A stretch of 64,000 nucleotides of DNA from Bacillota bacterium (GCA_023412665.1 JAEZCA010000068.1:1-64000); one strand, 5' to 3'. Shown: positions 44,509-53,238, counted from the stretch's first letter. The notes: generated from the letters alone by a model not told the origin. A program made the numbers and translations.

Positions 44509-45672
44509 ATGCAGTACAGAAATTTTGGGAAGCATGAGCTGAAGGTTTCAGCGCTCGGCTTTGGTGCAATGAGGCTGCCGACAAGGAAGATCCAGGGCGC
44601 CGGGAACAGGCTTGACAGCAATATAGATGAGGCTGAAGCCATAAAAATGATCCGGTATGCTATAGACAACGGAGTCAATTATGTTGATACGGCATACGGA
44701 TACCATGGGGGCGAAAGTGAGATCCTCACCGGAAAAGCTTTGCAGGATGGGTACAGAAATAAGACCATGTTGGCTACAAAATCACCGGTCTGGCACATAA
44801 AAAAGCCTGAGGATTTCGACAGGTTGTTGGATGAACAGCTGAGCAAGCTGCAGACTGAGTATGTGGATTTCTATCTGCTGCATGCGATCGGCAGGCATTC
44901 ATGGAGGAATACAGTGCTGAAGCAGGACGTGCTCCAGCGCGCAGAAGCTGCCAAAAAGGCAGGTAAAATAAAGTATCTTGGATTTTCCTTCCATGATGAT
45001 ATCAATGCATTCAAAGAAATAGTGGACGGCTATGACAAATGGGATTTTTGCCAGATACAGTACAATTATATGGATATCGAAAACCAGGCGGGGATGGAAG
45101 GCTTGAAATATGCAGCTTCAAAGGGCCTGGCAGTTGTCATAATGGAGCCTTTGCTCGGAGGAAGGCTTGCCAATCCGCCGAAGGATATCAAGGCTATATT
45201 TGATGAGAGCGGTACCGGCAGATCAGCGTCGGACTGGGGCCTTGAGTGGCTGTGGAACCAGCCTGAGGTTTCGGTTGTACTCAGCGGTATGAGTACCATG
45301 CGGCAGGTTGAGGAGAATATCGCGGCTGCAGACAGGTCGGGAGTCGGAGGGTTTAGTCTGAGCGAGCTTGACGTAATAGAACGTGTTCGAAAAAAGTATA
45401 ACGATCGAGCTGCCATACCCTGTACCGGCTGTTATTATTGCATGCCCTGCCCGAATAAAGTCGATATACCAAGGAATTTTTCAATTTATAATGATGGTGT
45501 AATTCATGAGGATATTGATGGGGCGACGGTAACGTACAATAATTTCTTTGATGCTGCAAATCGTGCTGACCAGTGTGTGACATGCAGGATATGTGAGGAT
45601 AAATGTCCACAGAAAATACCGATCAGCGGATGGCTGCAGAAAGTCAGTGAAACTCTGGCGAAAAAGGTGTGA
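44509..45672 (+). CDS. Aldo/keto reductase with C-terminal 2[4Fe-4S] ferredoxin-like domain
   Basis: The protein has 387 residues. It is a TIM-barrel aldo/keto reductase with D60 and Y63 in VDTAYGYHGGESE and the catalytic Lys in ATKSP. The C-terminal part has CTGCYYCMPCP (about 305-315) and CVTCRICEDKCP (about 365-376). These fit two iron-sulfur clusters and are common in clostridial members of the family. The substrate is unknown; electrons could pass to or from ferredoxin. The start follows CAGGGGGCTTTGAT. Confidence 0.9.
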   Translation: MQYRNFGKHELKVSALGFGAMRLPTRKIQGAGNRLDSNIDEAEAIKMIRYAIDNGVNYVDTAYGYHGGESEILTGKALQDGYRNKTMLATKSPVWHIKKPEDFDRLLDEQLSKLQTEYVDFYLLHAIGRHSWRNTVLKQDVLQRAEAAKKAGKIKYLGFSFHDDINAFKEIVDGYDKWDFCQIQYNYMDIENQAGMEGLKYAASKGLAVVIMEPLLGGRLANPPKDIKAIFDESGTGRSASDWGLEWLWNQPEVSVVLSGMSTMRQVEENIAAADRSGVGGFSLSELDVIERVRKKYNDRAAIPCTGCYYCMPCPNKVDIPRNFSIYNDGVIHEDIDGATVTYNNFFDAANRADQCVTCRICEDKCPQKIPISGWLQKVSETLAKKV

Positions 45673-45811
45673 TGACACTCCTTTGCATGTGGTGTATTTT
45701 GTGAGAGATGTTGTGAGAATGTATAAAAGCCCGGCCTGTTAGAATAAGGCCGGGCTTTAAATGTACTGTTAATTATTTGCTCAAGAAGGGCGACCCCTTT
45801 TAAAGGGTGTC
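45673..45811 (+). repeat. Possible small non-coding element with inverted ends
   Basis: The stretch starts TGACACTCCTTTGCA right after the aldo/keto reductase stop and ends TTTAAAGGGTGTCA close to the gdhA stop. The ends pair as TGACAC(T)CCTTT. The left end recurs at 17561. A MITE-like element is possible, but with one full copy it is uncertain. Confidence 0.35.
45726..45758. terminator. Bidirectional terminator between the aldo/keto reductase gene and gdhA
   Basis: A 12-bp perfect stem, AAAGCCCGGCCT / AGGCCGGGCTTT, flanked by A and T runs on the two sides. Confidence 0.85.
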
Positions 45812-45817
45812 ACCATA

Positions 45818-47158
45818 TTAATATGCAATACCCTGTGCATACATTGCAGTTGCTACTTTCTCAAAGCCGGCTATGTTGGCTCCTGCTACCAGATTATCTC
45901 CGTAACCGTATTCTTTAGCTGCAGCACTTGCATTTTTGAATATATTGACCATTATATCCTTGAGCTTTGCGTCTACTTCTTCGAATGTCCAGGAATACCT
46001 CATACTGTTCTGGCTCATCTCCAGGCCTGATGTGGCAACACCGCCGGCATTTGCAGCCTTTGCTGGTCCAAACACAACGCTGTTCTCAAGGAACACTTCG
46101 ATAGCTTCAGGAGTGCTGGGCATATTTGCACCTTCGCCTACTGCGAAGCAGCCGTTGGCGATCAATGTCTTTGCAGCGTTTTCATCGAGCTCATTCTGAG
46201 TCGCGCAGGGCAGTGCGATATCACATTTGATATTCCAGATGCCGGAGCAGCCTTCGGTGTAGGTTGCTTCAGGATGGTGCTTCACGTATTCGCTGATCCT
46301 CTTTCTTTCGACTTCCTTGATCTGCTTGACTGTATCGAGCTTTATTCCTGCAGGATCGTAAATATATCCATTTGAATCGCTGAGAGCAACTACAGTACCA
46401 CCAAGCTGGTTGACTTTTTCTGTTGCATATATGGCCACATTACCTGAACCTGATATGACAACAGTTGCGCCTTCGAAGGACTTGCCCTTTATATTTCTCA
46501 TGGCTTCATCCATGAAATAGCAGAGTCCGTAGCCGGTTGCTTCCGTCCTGGCAAGGCTTCCGCCCCATGTAAGACCCTTTCCGGTGAGAACCCCTGTAAA
46601 TTCGTTTCTGAGTTTTTTATACATACCGTACATAAAGCCGATCTCACGCCCGCCGGTTCCTATATCTCCTGCGGGAACATCCGTATCAGGACCGATATGT
46701 CTTGCCAGCTCAAACATGAAGCTCTGGCAGAATCTCATCACTTCTCCGTCGGACTTGCCCTTAGGATCGAAATCAGAGCCGCCCTTTGCACCTCCCATAG
46801 GGAGTCCGGTCAATGAGTTTTTGAATATTTGTTCAAAACCGAGGAATTTGATTATTCCCGCATACACAGAGGGGTGCAGTCTGATGCCACCCTTATATGG
46901 GCCGATAGCGCTGTTGAACTGGATTCTGAAGCCTCTGTTTACATGGACCTTGCCATTGTCATCGACCCATGGCACTCTGAATATTATTTGCCTCTCAGGC
47001 TCTACTATTCTGTCGAATATGCCTGCCTTCACCCATTCCGGATGTTTTTGGGCAACAGGCTCCAAGGATTCGAGTACCTCTCTTACAGCCTGATGAAATT
47101 CCGGTTCTCCCGGGTTTCTTTTAATTACCTGATCCATCACACTTGACAATAATTTCAT
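45818..47158 (-). CDS. gdhA: NADP-type glutamate dehydrogenase
   Basis: The protein has 446 residues. It interconverts glutamate with 2-oxoglutarate and ammonia. FRVPWVDDNGKVHVNRGFRI and GPYKGGIRLHPSV are hexameric GDH signatures. The catalytic Lys region is GLPMGGAKGGSDFDPKGKSD. The Rossmann part contains VVISGSGNVAIYA, and the length and ALPCATQNEL stretch fit the NADP-dependent class. The start at 47158 follows TAGGAGGGTGTGTGT; a GTG two codons upstream lies within that spacing. It is a single gene with its own promoter. Confidence 0.97.
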   Translation of the reverse strand: MKLLSSVMDQVIKRNPGEPEFHQAVREVLESLEPVAQKHPEWVKAGIFDRIVEPERQIIFRVPWVDDNGKVHVNRGFRIQFNSAIGPYKGGIRLHPSVYAGIIKFLGFEQIFKNSLTGLPMGGAKGGSDFDPKGKSDGEVMRFCQSFMFELARHIGPDTDVPAGDIGTGGREIGFMYGMYKKLRNEFTGVLTGKGLTWGGSLARTEATGYGLCYFMDEAMRNIKGKSFEGATVVISGSGNVAIYATEKVNQLGGTVVALSDSNGYIYDPAGIKLDTVKQIKEVERKRISEYVKHHPEATYTEGCSGIWNIKCDIALPCATQNELDENAAKTLIANGCFAVGEGANMPSTPEAIEVFLENSVVFGPAKAANAGGVATSGLEMSQNSMRYSWTFEEVDAKLKDIMVNIFKNASAAAKEYGYGDNLVAGANIAGFEKVATAMYAQGIAY

Positions 47159-47314
47159 ACACACACCCTCCTAAATCTGAGAAAATTACATTCATCTGCG
47201 GTATCTTTTGTGAAATAACCGTAATGCAATCCTTCATTTTTGCAAATTCGCCTCAAATGGCATTATATTCTATAAACAGCTTGTAATGTGCTCATTCAAT
47301 GGCTTTACTATAAT

Positions 47315-47344
47315 AATATATACGTGTTGTTATAGATTTGTCAA
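47315..47344 (-). promoter_or_regulatory. Probable gdhA promoter
   Basis: On the minus strand: TTGACA (47339-47344), 18 bp, TATATT (47315-47320), about 155 bases before the gdhA start, leaving a long 5' leader. The rest of the 371-bp gap to the response regulator gene shows no other structure I recognise. Confidence 0.5.
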
Positions 47345-47528
47345 GAAAAATATGAAGGAAGTGCTAAATTAAAATTGCATAATTTATCTTATACCTTCAA
47401 GCCCGATTCTGCGCGCTTTTACAACTTTAAACAGAATTTCATGTACATTTAATACAACGCTATATGTTTTACGTCATTCTATATGGTAAAATACCTAGAG
47501 GAATGTCGTAATTTGTTGAGGTGAGAAT

Positions 47529-48632
47529 GTGTTCAGAGTATTGCTTGTTGATGATATGGAAATTAGCCGCAGGCAGGTCAGGAGATTAAACCTTTGGAAC
47601 GGTGAGACCAGTTTCTCTATAGAAGCTGAGGCTCAAAACGGGCAGGAAGCTCTAAATTTACTCAAGCATGAACACTTCGACCTGCTCATAACAGATATTA
47701 AGATGCCTAAGATCGACGGAATCGAGCTTCTCCGGGAGATTGCAGGAAAAGGTCTTTGTCCCTGCGTCGTGCTGCTCAGTGACTATGAGGACTTTTCCTT
47801 TGCAAAGCAGGGGATCCTGCACGGAGCATTCGATTATCTCGGAAAACCTCCTGAATACGAGATCATGTTGGACATGTTAAAAAGGGTGGAGCAGTTTCTT
47901 ATCAGGAAGCAAAAAGAGGACGAACTCGTTAAAAATCTGGCAGAAAAGCTTGAAGAAAAAATAGAGGAGGCATTTCCGTCGTCAGAACTTGAGCTTTTGA
48001 TTGATGCGGTAAAAGGAAAGAATCCTGATATTAAGGCGGCTGTAAATAGCCTGACAGGTGCAATTTCGGCACTTTTCGGGAATGATATCATAAAAGCCGG
48101 CACAGCTCTGAAAAAGTCAATGACCGAACTGATCTCACAGCTAAAATCATATTTTTTATGGATGGATATGTTCGTTGACTGCAATAAGTATAAAACTCTT
48201 GATTATATCGGAATGGATGATGTACAGGCGGCTTTCAGCATCTTTGGAGTTGCCGTGGAGAGTATTGCTCAAGAGATCGGCAGGCTTGAATATGGCAATG
48301 CTGAAAACCAGATAGAGTACAGGATCTGCAGGTTTGTTCTGGAAAATGTAGATAATGAGATATCCATTGAAAAAATTGCAAAGGCTTTATATATGAACCG
48401 CAAATACATAAGCGAGGTTTTCAGACAAAGGACGGGTGAGCTTTTGATCGATTATATAACCAGGGTAAAAATGACCCGTGCTGCGCGCCTGCTTACGCAA
48501 GGTGTCCAAAAGACATATGAGATAGCTTTGCAGCTTGGTTACCGGGATACGGAATACTTCAGCAGGTTATTCAAGAAGCATATGGAAGTTAACCCGAGCG
48601 ACTACAGGAACATGAGAATCGAAAAGTTATAA
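47529..48632 (+). CDS. Response regulator with AraC-type DNA-binding domain
   Basis: The protein has 367 residues and starts at GTG after GAGGTGAGAAT. The REC domain (about 3-120) has LLVDDMEISR, phosphoacceptor D56 in LLITDIKMP and a GKP lysine region (YLGKPPEYE). A helical linker (about 125-260) follows, then an AraC pair of helix-turn-helix motifs (about 265-365: IAKALYMNRKYISEVFRQRTG and YEIALQLGYRDTEYFSRLFKK). It is the YesN-like type that usually pairs with a YesM-like sensor kinase; no kinase gene is in the window, so it is an orphan here. Confidence 0.92.
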   Translation: MFRVLLVDDMEISRRQVRRLNLWNGETSFSIEAEAQNGQEALNLLKHEHFDLLITDIKMPKIDGIELLREIAGKGLCPCVVLLSDYEDFSFAKQGILHGAFDYLGKPPEYEIMLDMLKRVEQFLIRKQKEDELVKNLAEKLEEKIEEAFPSSELELLIDAVKGKNPDIKAAVNSLTGAISALFGNDIIKAGTALKKSMTELISQLKSYFLWMDMFVDCNKYKTLDYIGMDDVQAAFSIFGVAVESIAQEIGRLEYGNAENQIEYRICRFVLENVDNEISIEKIAKALYMNRKYISEVFRQRTGELLIDYITRVKMTRAARLLTQGVQKTYEIALQLGYRDTEYFSRLFKKHMEVNPSDYRNMRIEKL

Positions 48633-48687
48633 TCTGACATAATTCGGGGTATTAACAAGAAATAATTCATTAAAATATTTTTTTTTA

Positions 48688-48729
48688 CAAGGTATTATAA
48701 TTAAGGGATATTATGATACCTTGTTTTTG
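48688..48729 (+). terminator. Terminator of the AraC-type regulator gene
   Basis: CAAGGTATTATAAT / ATTATGATACCTTG, 13 of 14 pairs, followed by TTTTTG. Confidence 0.85.
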
Positions 48730-48730
48730 T

Positions 48731-48863
48731 TATAATGAGGCAACAGATGGGCCCCCGTCCCACCTCATTGAAACGCGCAGAGGTAAGAAAAATTTTCTAC
48801 AATCTAAAATTTTTCTTTGAATGATGCGTTATAATGAGGCAATTAATATTTTGCCTCATTGAA
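48731..48863 (+). repeat. Dispersed palindromic repeat, copy g
   Basis: TATAATGAGGCA...CCCACCTCATTGAAAC, then the AAGAAAAATTTT / AAAATTTTTCTT stem, GCGTTATAATGAGGCA and a second TGAGGCA...TGCCTCA hairpin. Compensating changes relative to copy d (GAGGCG to GAGGCA with CGCCTC to TGCCTC) keep the hairpins, which argues for selection on structure. Confidence 0.8.
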
Positions 48864-48901
48864 ATGATTCGTATAAAACTAGATTGGTGGATGAGTATAG
48901 T

Positions 48902-49294
48902 ATGGACAATGGAGCTATACTGTCGGTTATCGTTGTGGAGGATTCACAATTTTTTGCGGATCTGGCTGTGAGGATACTGAAGAGAAGCGGGCTTAACTTT
49001 AATAGTAAAATAGTATCATCCAGAACTGCATTGCAAAAAGCACTGAAGGAGGATCGGTGTGACATTATCCTCAGTGATAATGCCATGCCCGGATTTAATG
49101 CATTAGGAGCGCTGGAGATAAAAAACGACATATGCAGTGAAATACCGTTTGTTATAGTTTCTGAAGACGTAAGCCAGAATGAATTGGAAGAAGCTTTCGA
49201 GAAAGGCTGTGATTCTTATCTCCCAAAGGACAGGATCACTGATTTGCCGGAGGTTGTAAGACAGGTGCTGCGTGCTTCGGAATCTAAAACATAG
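48902..49294 (+). CDS. Single-domain response regulator (CheY-like)
   Basis: The protein has about 131 residues and consists of one REC domain. VIVVEDSQFFADL carries the acidic pocket, D59 in ILSDNAMPG is the phosphoacceptor, and VSEDVSQNELEEAFEKGCDSYLPKD carries the Ser/Thr and Lys switch positions. It has no output domain. A GTG at 48884 could also start it; GGTGG lies upstream of both. It stands 45 bp before the AbrB-like gene and may be cotranscribed with it. No kinase gene is near. Confidence 0.85.
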   Translation: MDNGAILSVIVVEDSQFFADLAVRILKRSGLNFNSKIVSSRTALQKALKEDRCDIILSDNAMPGFNALGALEIKNDICSEIPFVIVSEDVSQNELEEAFEKGCDSYLPKDRITDLPEVVRQVLRASESKT

Positions 49295-49339
49295 ATGTTA
49301 ACATGCAGTAATTTACGCAATCTGAAAGGGGGTGAAGGA

Positions 49340-49579
49340 ATGAAGTCCACCGGTATAGTGAGAAAGGTTGATGAATTGGGAAGAGTCGTTCTGCCGATAG
49401 AGTTGAGAAGAACACTGGACATTGCTGAGAAGGATGCACTGGAAATTTTTATTGATGGTGCAAATATTATATTGAAGAAATATGAACCGGCTTGTATATT
49501 CTGTGGTGATGCCAAGGACGTCATTAACTATAAGGGCAAAAACATATGCTCTGCTTGTATGAAGGAGCTAAAGGGTTAA
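49340..49579 (+). CDS. AbrB-family transition-state regulator with C-terminal Cys cluster
   Basis: The protein has 79 residues. The AbrB swapped-hairpin DNA-binding domain (MKSTGIVRKVDELGRVVLPI, then LRRTLDIAEKDALEIF) fills residues 1-50. The tail has CIFCG and CSACM, two CxxC pairs about 17 residues apart that could bind zinc, as in a subset of clostridial AbrB proteins. The start is set by AAAGGGGGTGAAGGA. It likely controls the switch from growth to stationary phase and sporulation. Confidence 0.92.
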   Translation: MKSTGIVRKVDELGRVVLPIELRRTLDIAEKDALEIFIDGANIILKKYEPACIFCGDAKDVINYKGKNICSACMKELKG

Positions 49580-49610
49580 GCTGTCTGACAGGCAGGCATC
49601 CTGATTCCTG

Positions 49611-49660
49611 ATAGAAGCAATTTGTTCGGTCATACAGGATGGAGGACAAATTGCTTCTAT
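49611..49660 (+). terminator. Long hairpin after the AbrB-like gene
   Basis: A 15-bp perfect stem, ATAGAAGCAATTTGT / ACAAATTGCTTCTAT, with a 20-base loop. It lacks a clear T-run, so it may be a processing or stability element as well as a terminator. Confidence 0.55.
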
Positions 49661-49752
49661 TATGATAAGGGGAATGCGTTTTCAACGAGGCGGGAGGCAG
49701 CTGTCGCCGGGGTAATGTTATTTGATTTTCAGAGGGTGGTTTTCTGAAGGTA

Positions 49753-52380
49753 TTGAAAAAAAACAATGTTCTAAATAAAACTTTACAGATTATGGCGGTC
49801 GCTTTGATAACAGGACTCCTATTTTATTATTCCGTTACAAGGATACTTGTATTTGATATGGAGAACTCTCTTATAAGGTATGCAAATCAAGGAGCGGCAA
49901 ATGTCAGCAGTTTCGTACAGGGACGCTTGTCGGAGACAAGGTCGATCGCTGCCAACAGTATTATCAGTAATACCTCTCTGCCAATAGAACAGCGGCTGGA
50001 GGAGCTTCGATTGCAGCTGAGCCTTGACAGATACAGAAGGCTGAGTATTGCCGACACGAATGGCAATTCCATAACCACAGACGGAGTAAGTCTCAATATT
50101 CTGGACAGAGAGTACTATATGCGTGCAATGGCCGGAGAGTCTGTTGTATCGGACCCATTTAAAAGCCGGGTAGATGGCGCGATGGTAATTACATTTGCAG
50201 TTCCTTTATATAATGAAGAGAAAATTGCAGGAGTTCTTTATGCCACTTACGATGCAGATGTTATCAGTACTATCACAGACCAAATAAAGCTCAGTGACAG
50301 CGGGTACACATTTATTATCAATAAGCAGGGAAATATCATTGCACATAAGGACAGAAAGCTTGTTTACAGTGTTAGGAACGAAATACAGAACTCCTTTGAA
50401 ATCAATAAGCTGGACAGGCTTGCTGAGCTTGAGAGAAGGATGATTGCAGGCGAAAGCGGCACCGGCGAATATACATATAATGGTGAAAAACGATACATGG
50501 GCTTTTGCCCGATTGAGGATACAGGTTGGTCAATTGCGGTGACTGCCCCAAAAAGTGCGGTTTTCAGCAAGCTCAATATTGTTTTCATTATACTTTTGAT
50601 ACTGATACTAACCATGTCATTTATTATCGCATTCGTCATGTCCCGCACCAGACTTCTGAAGATTGACTTGCTGAGGCAGCAGGTCAATACATACAGGATT
50701 GCTGATTTTACAAATCTCATCGCTTTTTCCATAAAGCGGGACGGGACCATATTGACATCAAACAGATACGCAGAGGATATCCTGCTGTATTTTGATAAAT
50801 ATGGAGCAAATAAGGTGCAGAATCTATTCGAACTTCTATCGGAAGACGACAAGAAAACGCTGTTGGAGTCCATTGGCAATGTAAACACCAATGACAGCAG
50901 CACTAGCTTCGAGTTTGCTCTTCGCAGGGGCGACAGCAATACAATCCATATCTACTGCAATGCCATAGAGGACAAGGATGTGGACGGCATCGTTGAGATA
51001 CTTGGTGTCGATATAACTCAGAGAGTGATCCAGGAAAATATCCTTCAGGACAGCTTTGAAGAACTTACGGTTGTGTACGATGAGCTCGCTGCCACCGAAG
51101 AGACTATCAGGCAGCTGGCATATAAGGATCAGCTTACAGGTCTTCCTAACAGAGCGGCGCTGTTCAATGAGGTTGGAAAGGTCATTTCCGGCTTTGGAGA
51201 AGCTGATAAATGTGCACTGCTGTACCTGGACATGGATAACTTCAAATATATCAACGATTCCTTCAGCCATTCCATGGGAGATATGCTGCTGGTGGAAATC
51301 GGAAGACGAATAAGGGATACCTTCAATGATAATGAGATGGTTGCCAGATTTGAAGGCGATGAGTTTGTCGTTTTCATTAGGAAGATATATTCTGTTGAAG
51401 ATCTGAATACGAAAATCACAATGGCCATGAAGGTGTTCGAAGAGCCGTTCAATGTCATGAGAAATCATTTCCATGTTTCAGCCAGCTGCGGTATATGTAT
51501 CTATCCTGATCATGCCTCATCCATCGAAGATATGATGAAGAGCTCGGATGTTGCAATGTATCATGCTAAAAAGGAAGGTAAAAATACTCATATCATGTTC
51601 AGGCAGGAAATGAACGATGCATTTGTCGAGAGGATCGAGATGGAAAACGGGCTGAGGCGTGCTATTGAAAATGATGAGTTTATCCTTTATTACCAGCCAC
51701 AGGTCGATCTGACATCAGGCAGCATAGTAAGCTTTGAGGCATTGCTCAGGTGGGTCCATTCCGAACGGGGAATTATCCCGCCATTGAAATTTATCGGTGT
51801 CGCGGAGGAAACCGGCCTGATCGTACAGATTGGGAAATGGGTTTTGAAAACCGCATGTGAGTTCATTGTTAACATTAACAGACGCTCAGGCAAGGAATAT
51901 GGCATATCTGTGAATATTTCAGTTGTTCAGCTTATGCAGGCCGACTTTGTCAGTATGGTAGAGAACACACTGAAAAAAACGGGACTTTCGCCATCGTTGC
52001 TTGAATTGGAGATAACAGAGTCAAAACTTGTCGAGACAGTTGACATAAACCTTCAAAAGCTGTATGAACTCAGAAAAATCGGAGTGCGTTTCTCAATAGA
52101 TGATTTTGGGAAGGGCTTCTCATCATTAAGCTATCTCAAGCAGCTGCCGGTAACTACGCTAAAGATAGATAAATGCTTCGTTGACGATATACCTGACAAT
52201 GATAACAGCATGATAGAATCCATAATCCATATAGGTCATAAACGTAACCTTCTTGTGGTTGCAGAAGGCGTGGAAAAGAAGGAACAGTTCGAGTACCTGG
52301 TAAAACACAAATGCGACATGGTGCAAGGGTACTATTGTTCAAGGCCAGTTCCGGAAGAGGATATAAGAGGAATGCTGTAA
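49753..52380 (+). CDS. Cache-GGDEF-EAL c-di-GMP protein
   Basis: The protein has 875 residues. It has a membrane helix (about 10-35), an extracellular dCache-type sensor (about 40-275), a second helix (about 278-300) and a PAS-like domain (about 320-425). The GGDEF domain follows (about 440-605), with its site changed to EGDEF (E534-F538). The EAL domain (about 620-870) keeps E662-A663-L664, IDDFGKGFSSL and TLKIDKCFV. Phosphodiesterase activity is likely; cyclase activity is doubtful, so GGDEF may act as a GTP-sensing control domain. The start is a TTG with a weak site; an ATG 12 codons in is also possible. Confidence 0.88.
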   Translation: MKKNNVLNKTLQIMAVALITGLLFYYSVTRILVFDMENSLIRYANQGAANVSSFVQGRLSETRSIAANSIISNTSLPIEQRLEELRLQLSLDRYRRLSIADTNGNSITTDGVSLNILDREYYMRAMAGESVVSDPFKSRVDGAMVITFAVPLYNEEKIAGVLYATYDADVISTITDQIKLSDSGYTFIINKQGNIIAHKDRKLVYSVRNEIQNSFEINKLDRLAELERRMIAGESGTGEYTYNGEKRYMGFCPIEDTGWSIAVTAPKSAVFSKLNIVFIILLILILTMSFIIAFVMSRTRLLKIDLLRQQVNTYRIADFTNLIAFSIKRDGTILTSNRYAEDILLYFDKYGANKVQNLFELLSEDDKKTLLESIGNVNTNDSSTSFEFALRRGDSNTIHIYCNAIEDKDVDGIVEILGVDITQRVIQENILQDSFEELTVVYDELAATEETIRQLAYKDQLTGLPNRAALFNEVGKVISGFGEADKCALLYLDMDNFKYINDSFSHSMGDMLLVEIGRRIRDTFNDNEMVARFEGDEFVVFIRKIYSVEDLNTKITMAMKVFEEPFNVMRNHFHVSASCGICIYPDHASSIEDMMKSSDVAMYHAKKEGKNTHIMFRQEMNDAFVERIEMENGLRRAIENDEFILYYQPQVDLTSGSIVSFEALLRWVHSERGIIPPLKFIGVAEETGLIVQIGKWVLKTACEFIVNINRRSGKEYGISVNISVVQLMQADFVSMVENTLKKTGLSPSLLELEITESKLVETVDINLQKLYELRKIGVRFSIDDFGKGFSSLSYLKQLPVTTLKIDKCFVDDIPDNDNSMIESIIHIGHKRNLLVVAEGVEKKEQFEYLVKHKCDMVQGYYCSRPVPEEDIRGML

Positions 52381-52393
52381 TTGAAAAATATAG

Positions 52394-52456
52394 TTATCCA
52401 CAGCGATTCAGCCTTAAAAAACTGGGTTATGCACAGACTTATCAACATTATCCACA
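52394..52456 (+). promoter_or_regulatory. DnaA-box cluster
   Basis: There are four same-strand 9-mers: TTATCCACA (52394), TTATGCACA (52427), TTATCAACA (52439) and TTATCCACA (52448). The last two abut. The first, second and fourth fit TTATNCACA; two are the perfect high-affinity box. The cluster lies in the spacer after the GGDEF-EAL gene. It is not beside dnaA and lacks an obvious AT-rich unwinding stretch, so a DnaA-titrating or regulatory site is likelier than oriC. Confidence 0.65.
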
Positions 52457-52602
52457 GGGGCATTTCCACAAAACGAGTGTTCTGAGGATATCTTTTCTCA
52501 CAGATTATCAGACATACATACCGGTATTTAGTATTATTCATTAGAACCGTAGCTGTTCTTTCAGCACGGCAGTATAAATATCGATATGTTGGAGGTAATT
52601 AT

Positions 52603-53124
52603 ATGAGAAGAAGCAACACATCGCTCGGAGGACTGCTAATAATAGCGGGTGGATTGCTGCTGGCTGCACGCTTGTTGTTCAGAAATCCTTTGTTTTCCCT
52701 TGATGCCGGTGATTTTTGGCCAATAATCATACTCCTTGTAGGTGCGGGTTTTGAGCTTGCATACTATATTTCACTTAAAGCGCCGGGGCTTCTTGTGCCC
52801 GGAGGGATCCTGACCACCTACAGCCTGCTGTTTTTCTTTGAGACAGCCACTAACTGGCGGTTTGCAGCTGTTACCTGGCCGATATATCTGGTGGGTGTTG
52901 CAGTAGGACTGTTCCAGCTTTACCTGCACAGTGGACGGCCGAGAGGCCTTTTAACGGCAATCGGGATTATTGGCGGTATTGCTGCGGCGTGCTTTATTGC
53001 AATGTGCTTCAGGTTTATGCTGGGGATTGTCGATCTGGGAGTGCTTATACCAATAGTACTGCTTTTAGGAGGCTTGATACTTGTCTCCAGAAAAAGAGGG
53101 AGCGCCGGGTCGGGCAGCTGGTAA
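52603..53124 (+). CDS. LiaI/LiaF-like (DUF5668) membrane protein
   Basis: The protein has 173 residues. It has five to six hydrophobic segments with WPIIILLVGAGFEL and WPIYLVGVAVGLFQL, the paired pattern of LiaI/LiaF-type transmembrane domains. It ends in a short basic, Gly/Ser-rich tail. Family members are linked to envelope stress, but the cytosolic LiaF domain and LiaRS genes are absent here. The start follows GGAGGTAATTAT. Confidence 0.75.
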   Translation: MRRSNTSLGGLLIIAGGLLLAARLLFRNPLFSLDAGDFWPIIILLVGAGFELAYYISLKAPGLLVPGGILTTYSLLFFFETATNWRFAAVTWPIYLVGVAVGLFQLYLHSGRPRGLLTAIGIIGGIAAACFIAMCFRFMLGIVDLGVLIPIVLLLGGLILVSRKRGSAGSGSW

Positions 53125-53162
53125 CGTATTTTAGCGGAAAAGCTGAAAAGGGCAAAAAAGTT

Positions 53163-53182
53163 GGTTAGTCTGGCGACTAACC
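53163..53182 (+). terminator. Short hairpin after the LiaI-like gene
   Basis: GGTTAGTC / GACTAACC, 8 bp with a four-base loop. It is followed by a second, longer inverted repeat rather than a T-run. Confidence 0.45.
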
Positions 53183-53185
53183 ATG

Positions 53186-53238
53186 TAAAGGGGGTCAAAA
53201 TGTATTTTGTGAGGTCACAATTATTATTGACCCCTTTA
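53186..53238. terminator. Inverted repeat between the LiaI-like gene and aroK
   Basis: TAAAGGGGGTCAA (53186-53198) pairs with TTGACCCCTTTA (53227-53238) with one bulged G. The right arm contains the aroK stop codon. It probably serves as a shared terminator for the convergent genes. Confidence 0.45.

Noticed and set aside
52394..52456. Reading the DnaA-box cluster as the chromosomal origin
   Set aside because: No dnaA, dnaN, rpmH or gidA-type genes nearby and no clear AT-rich unwinding region.
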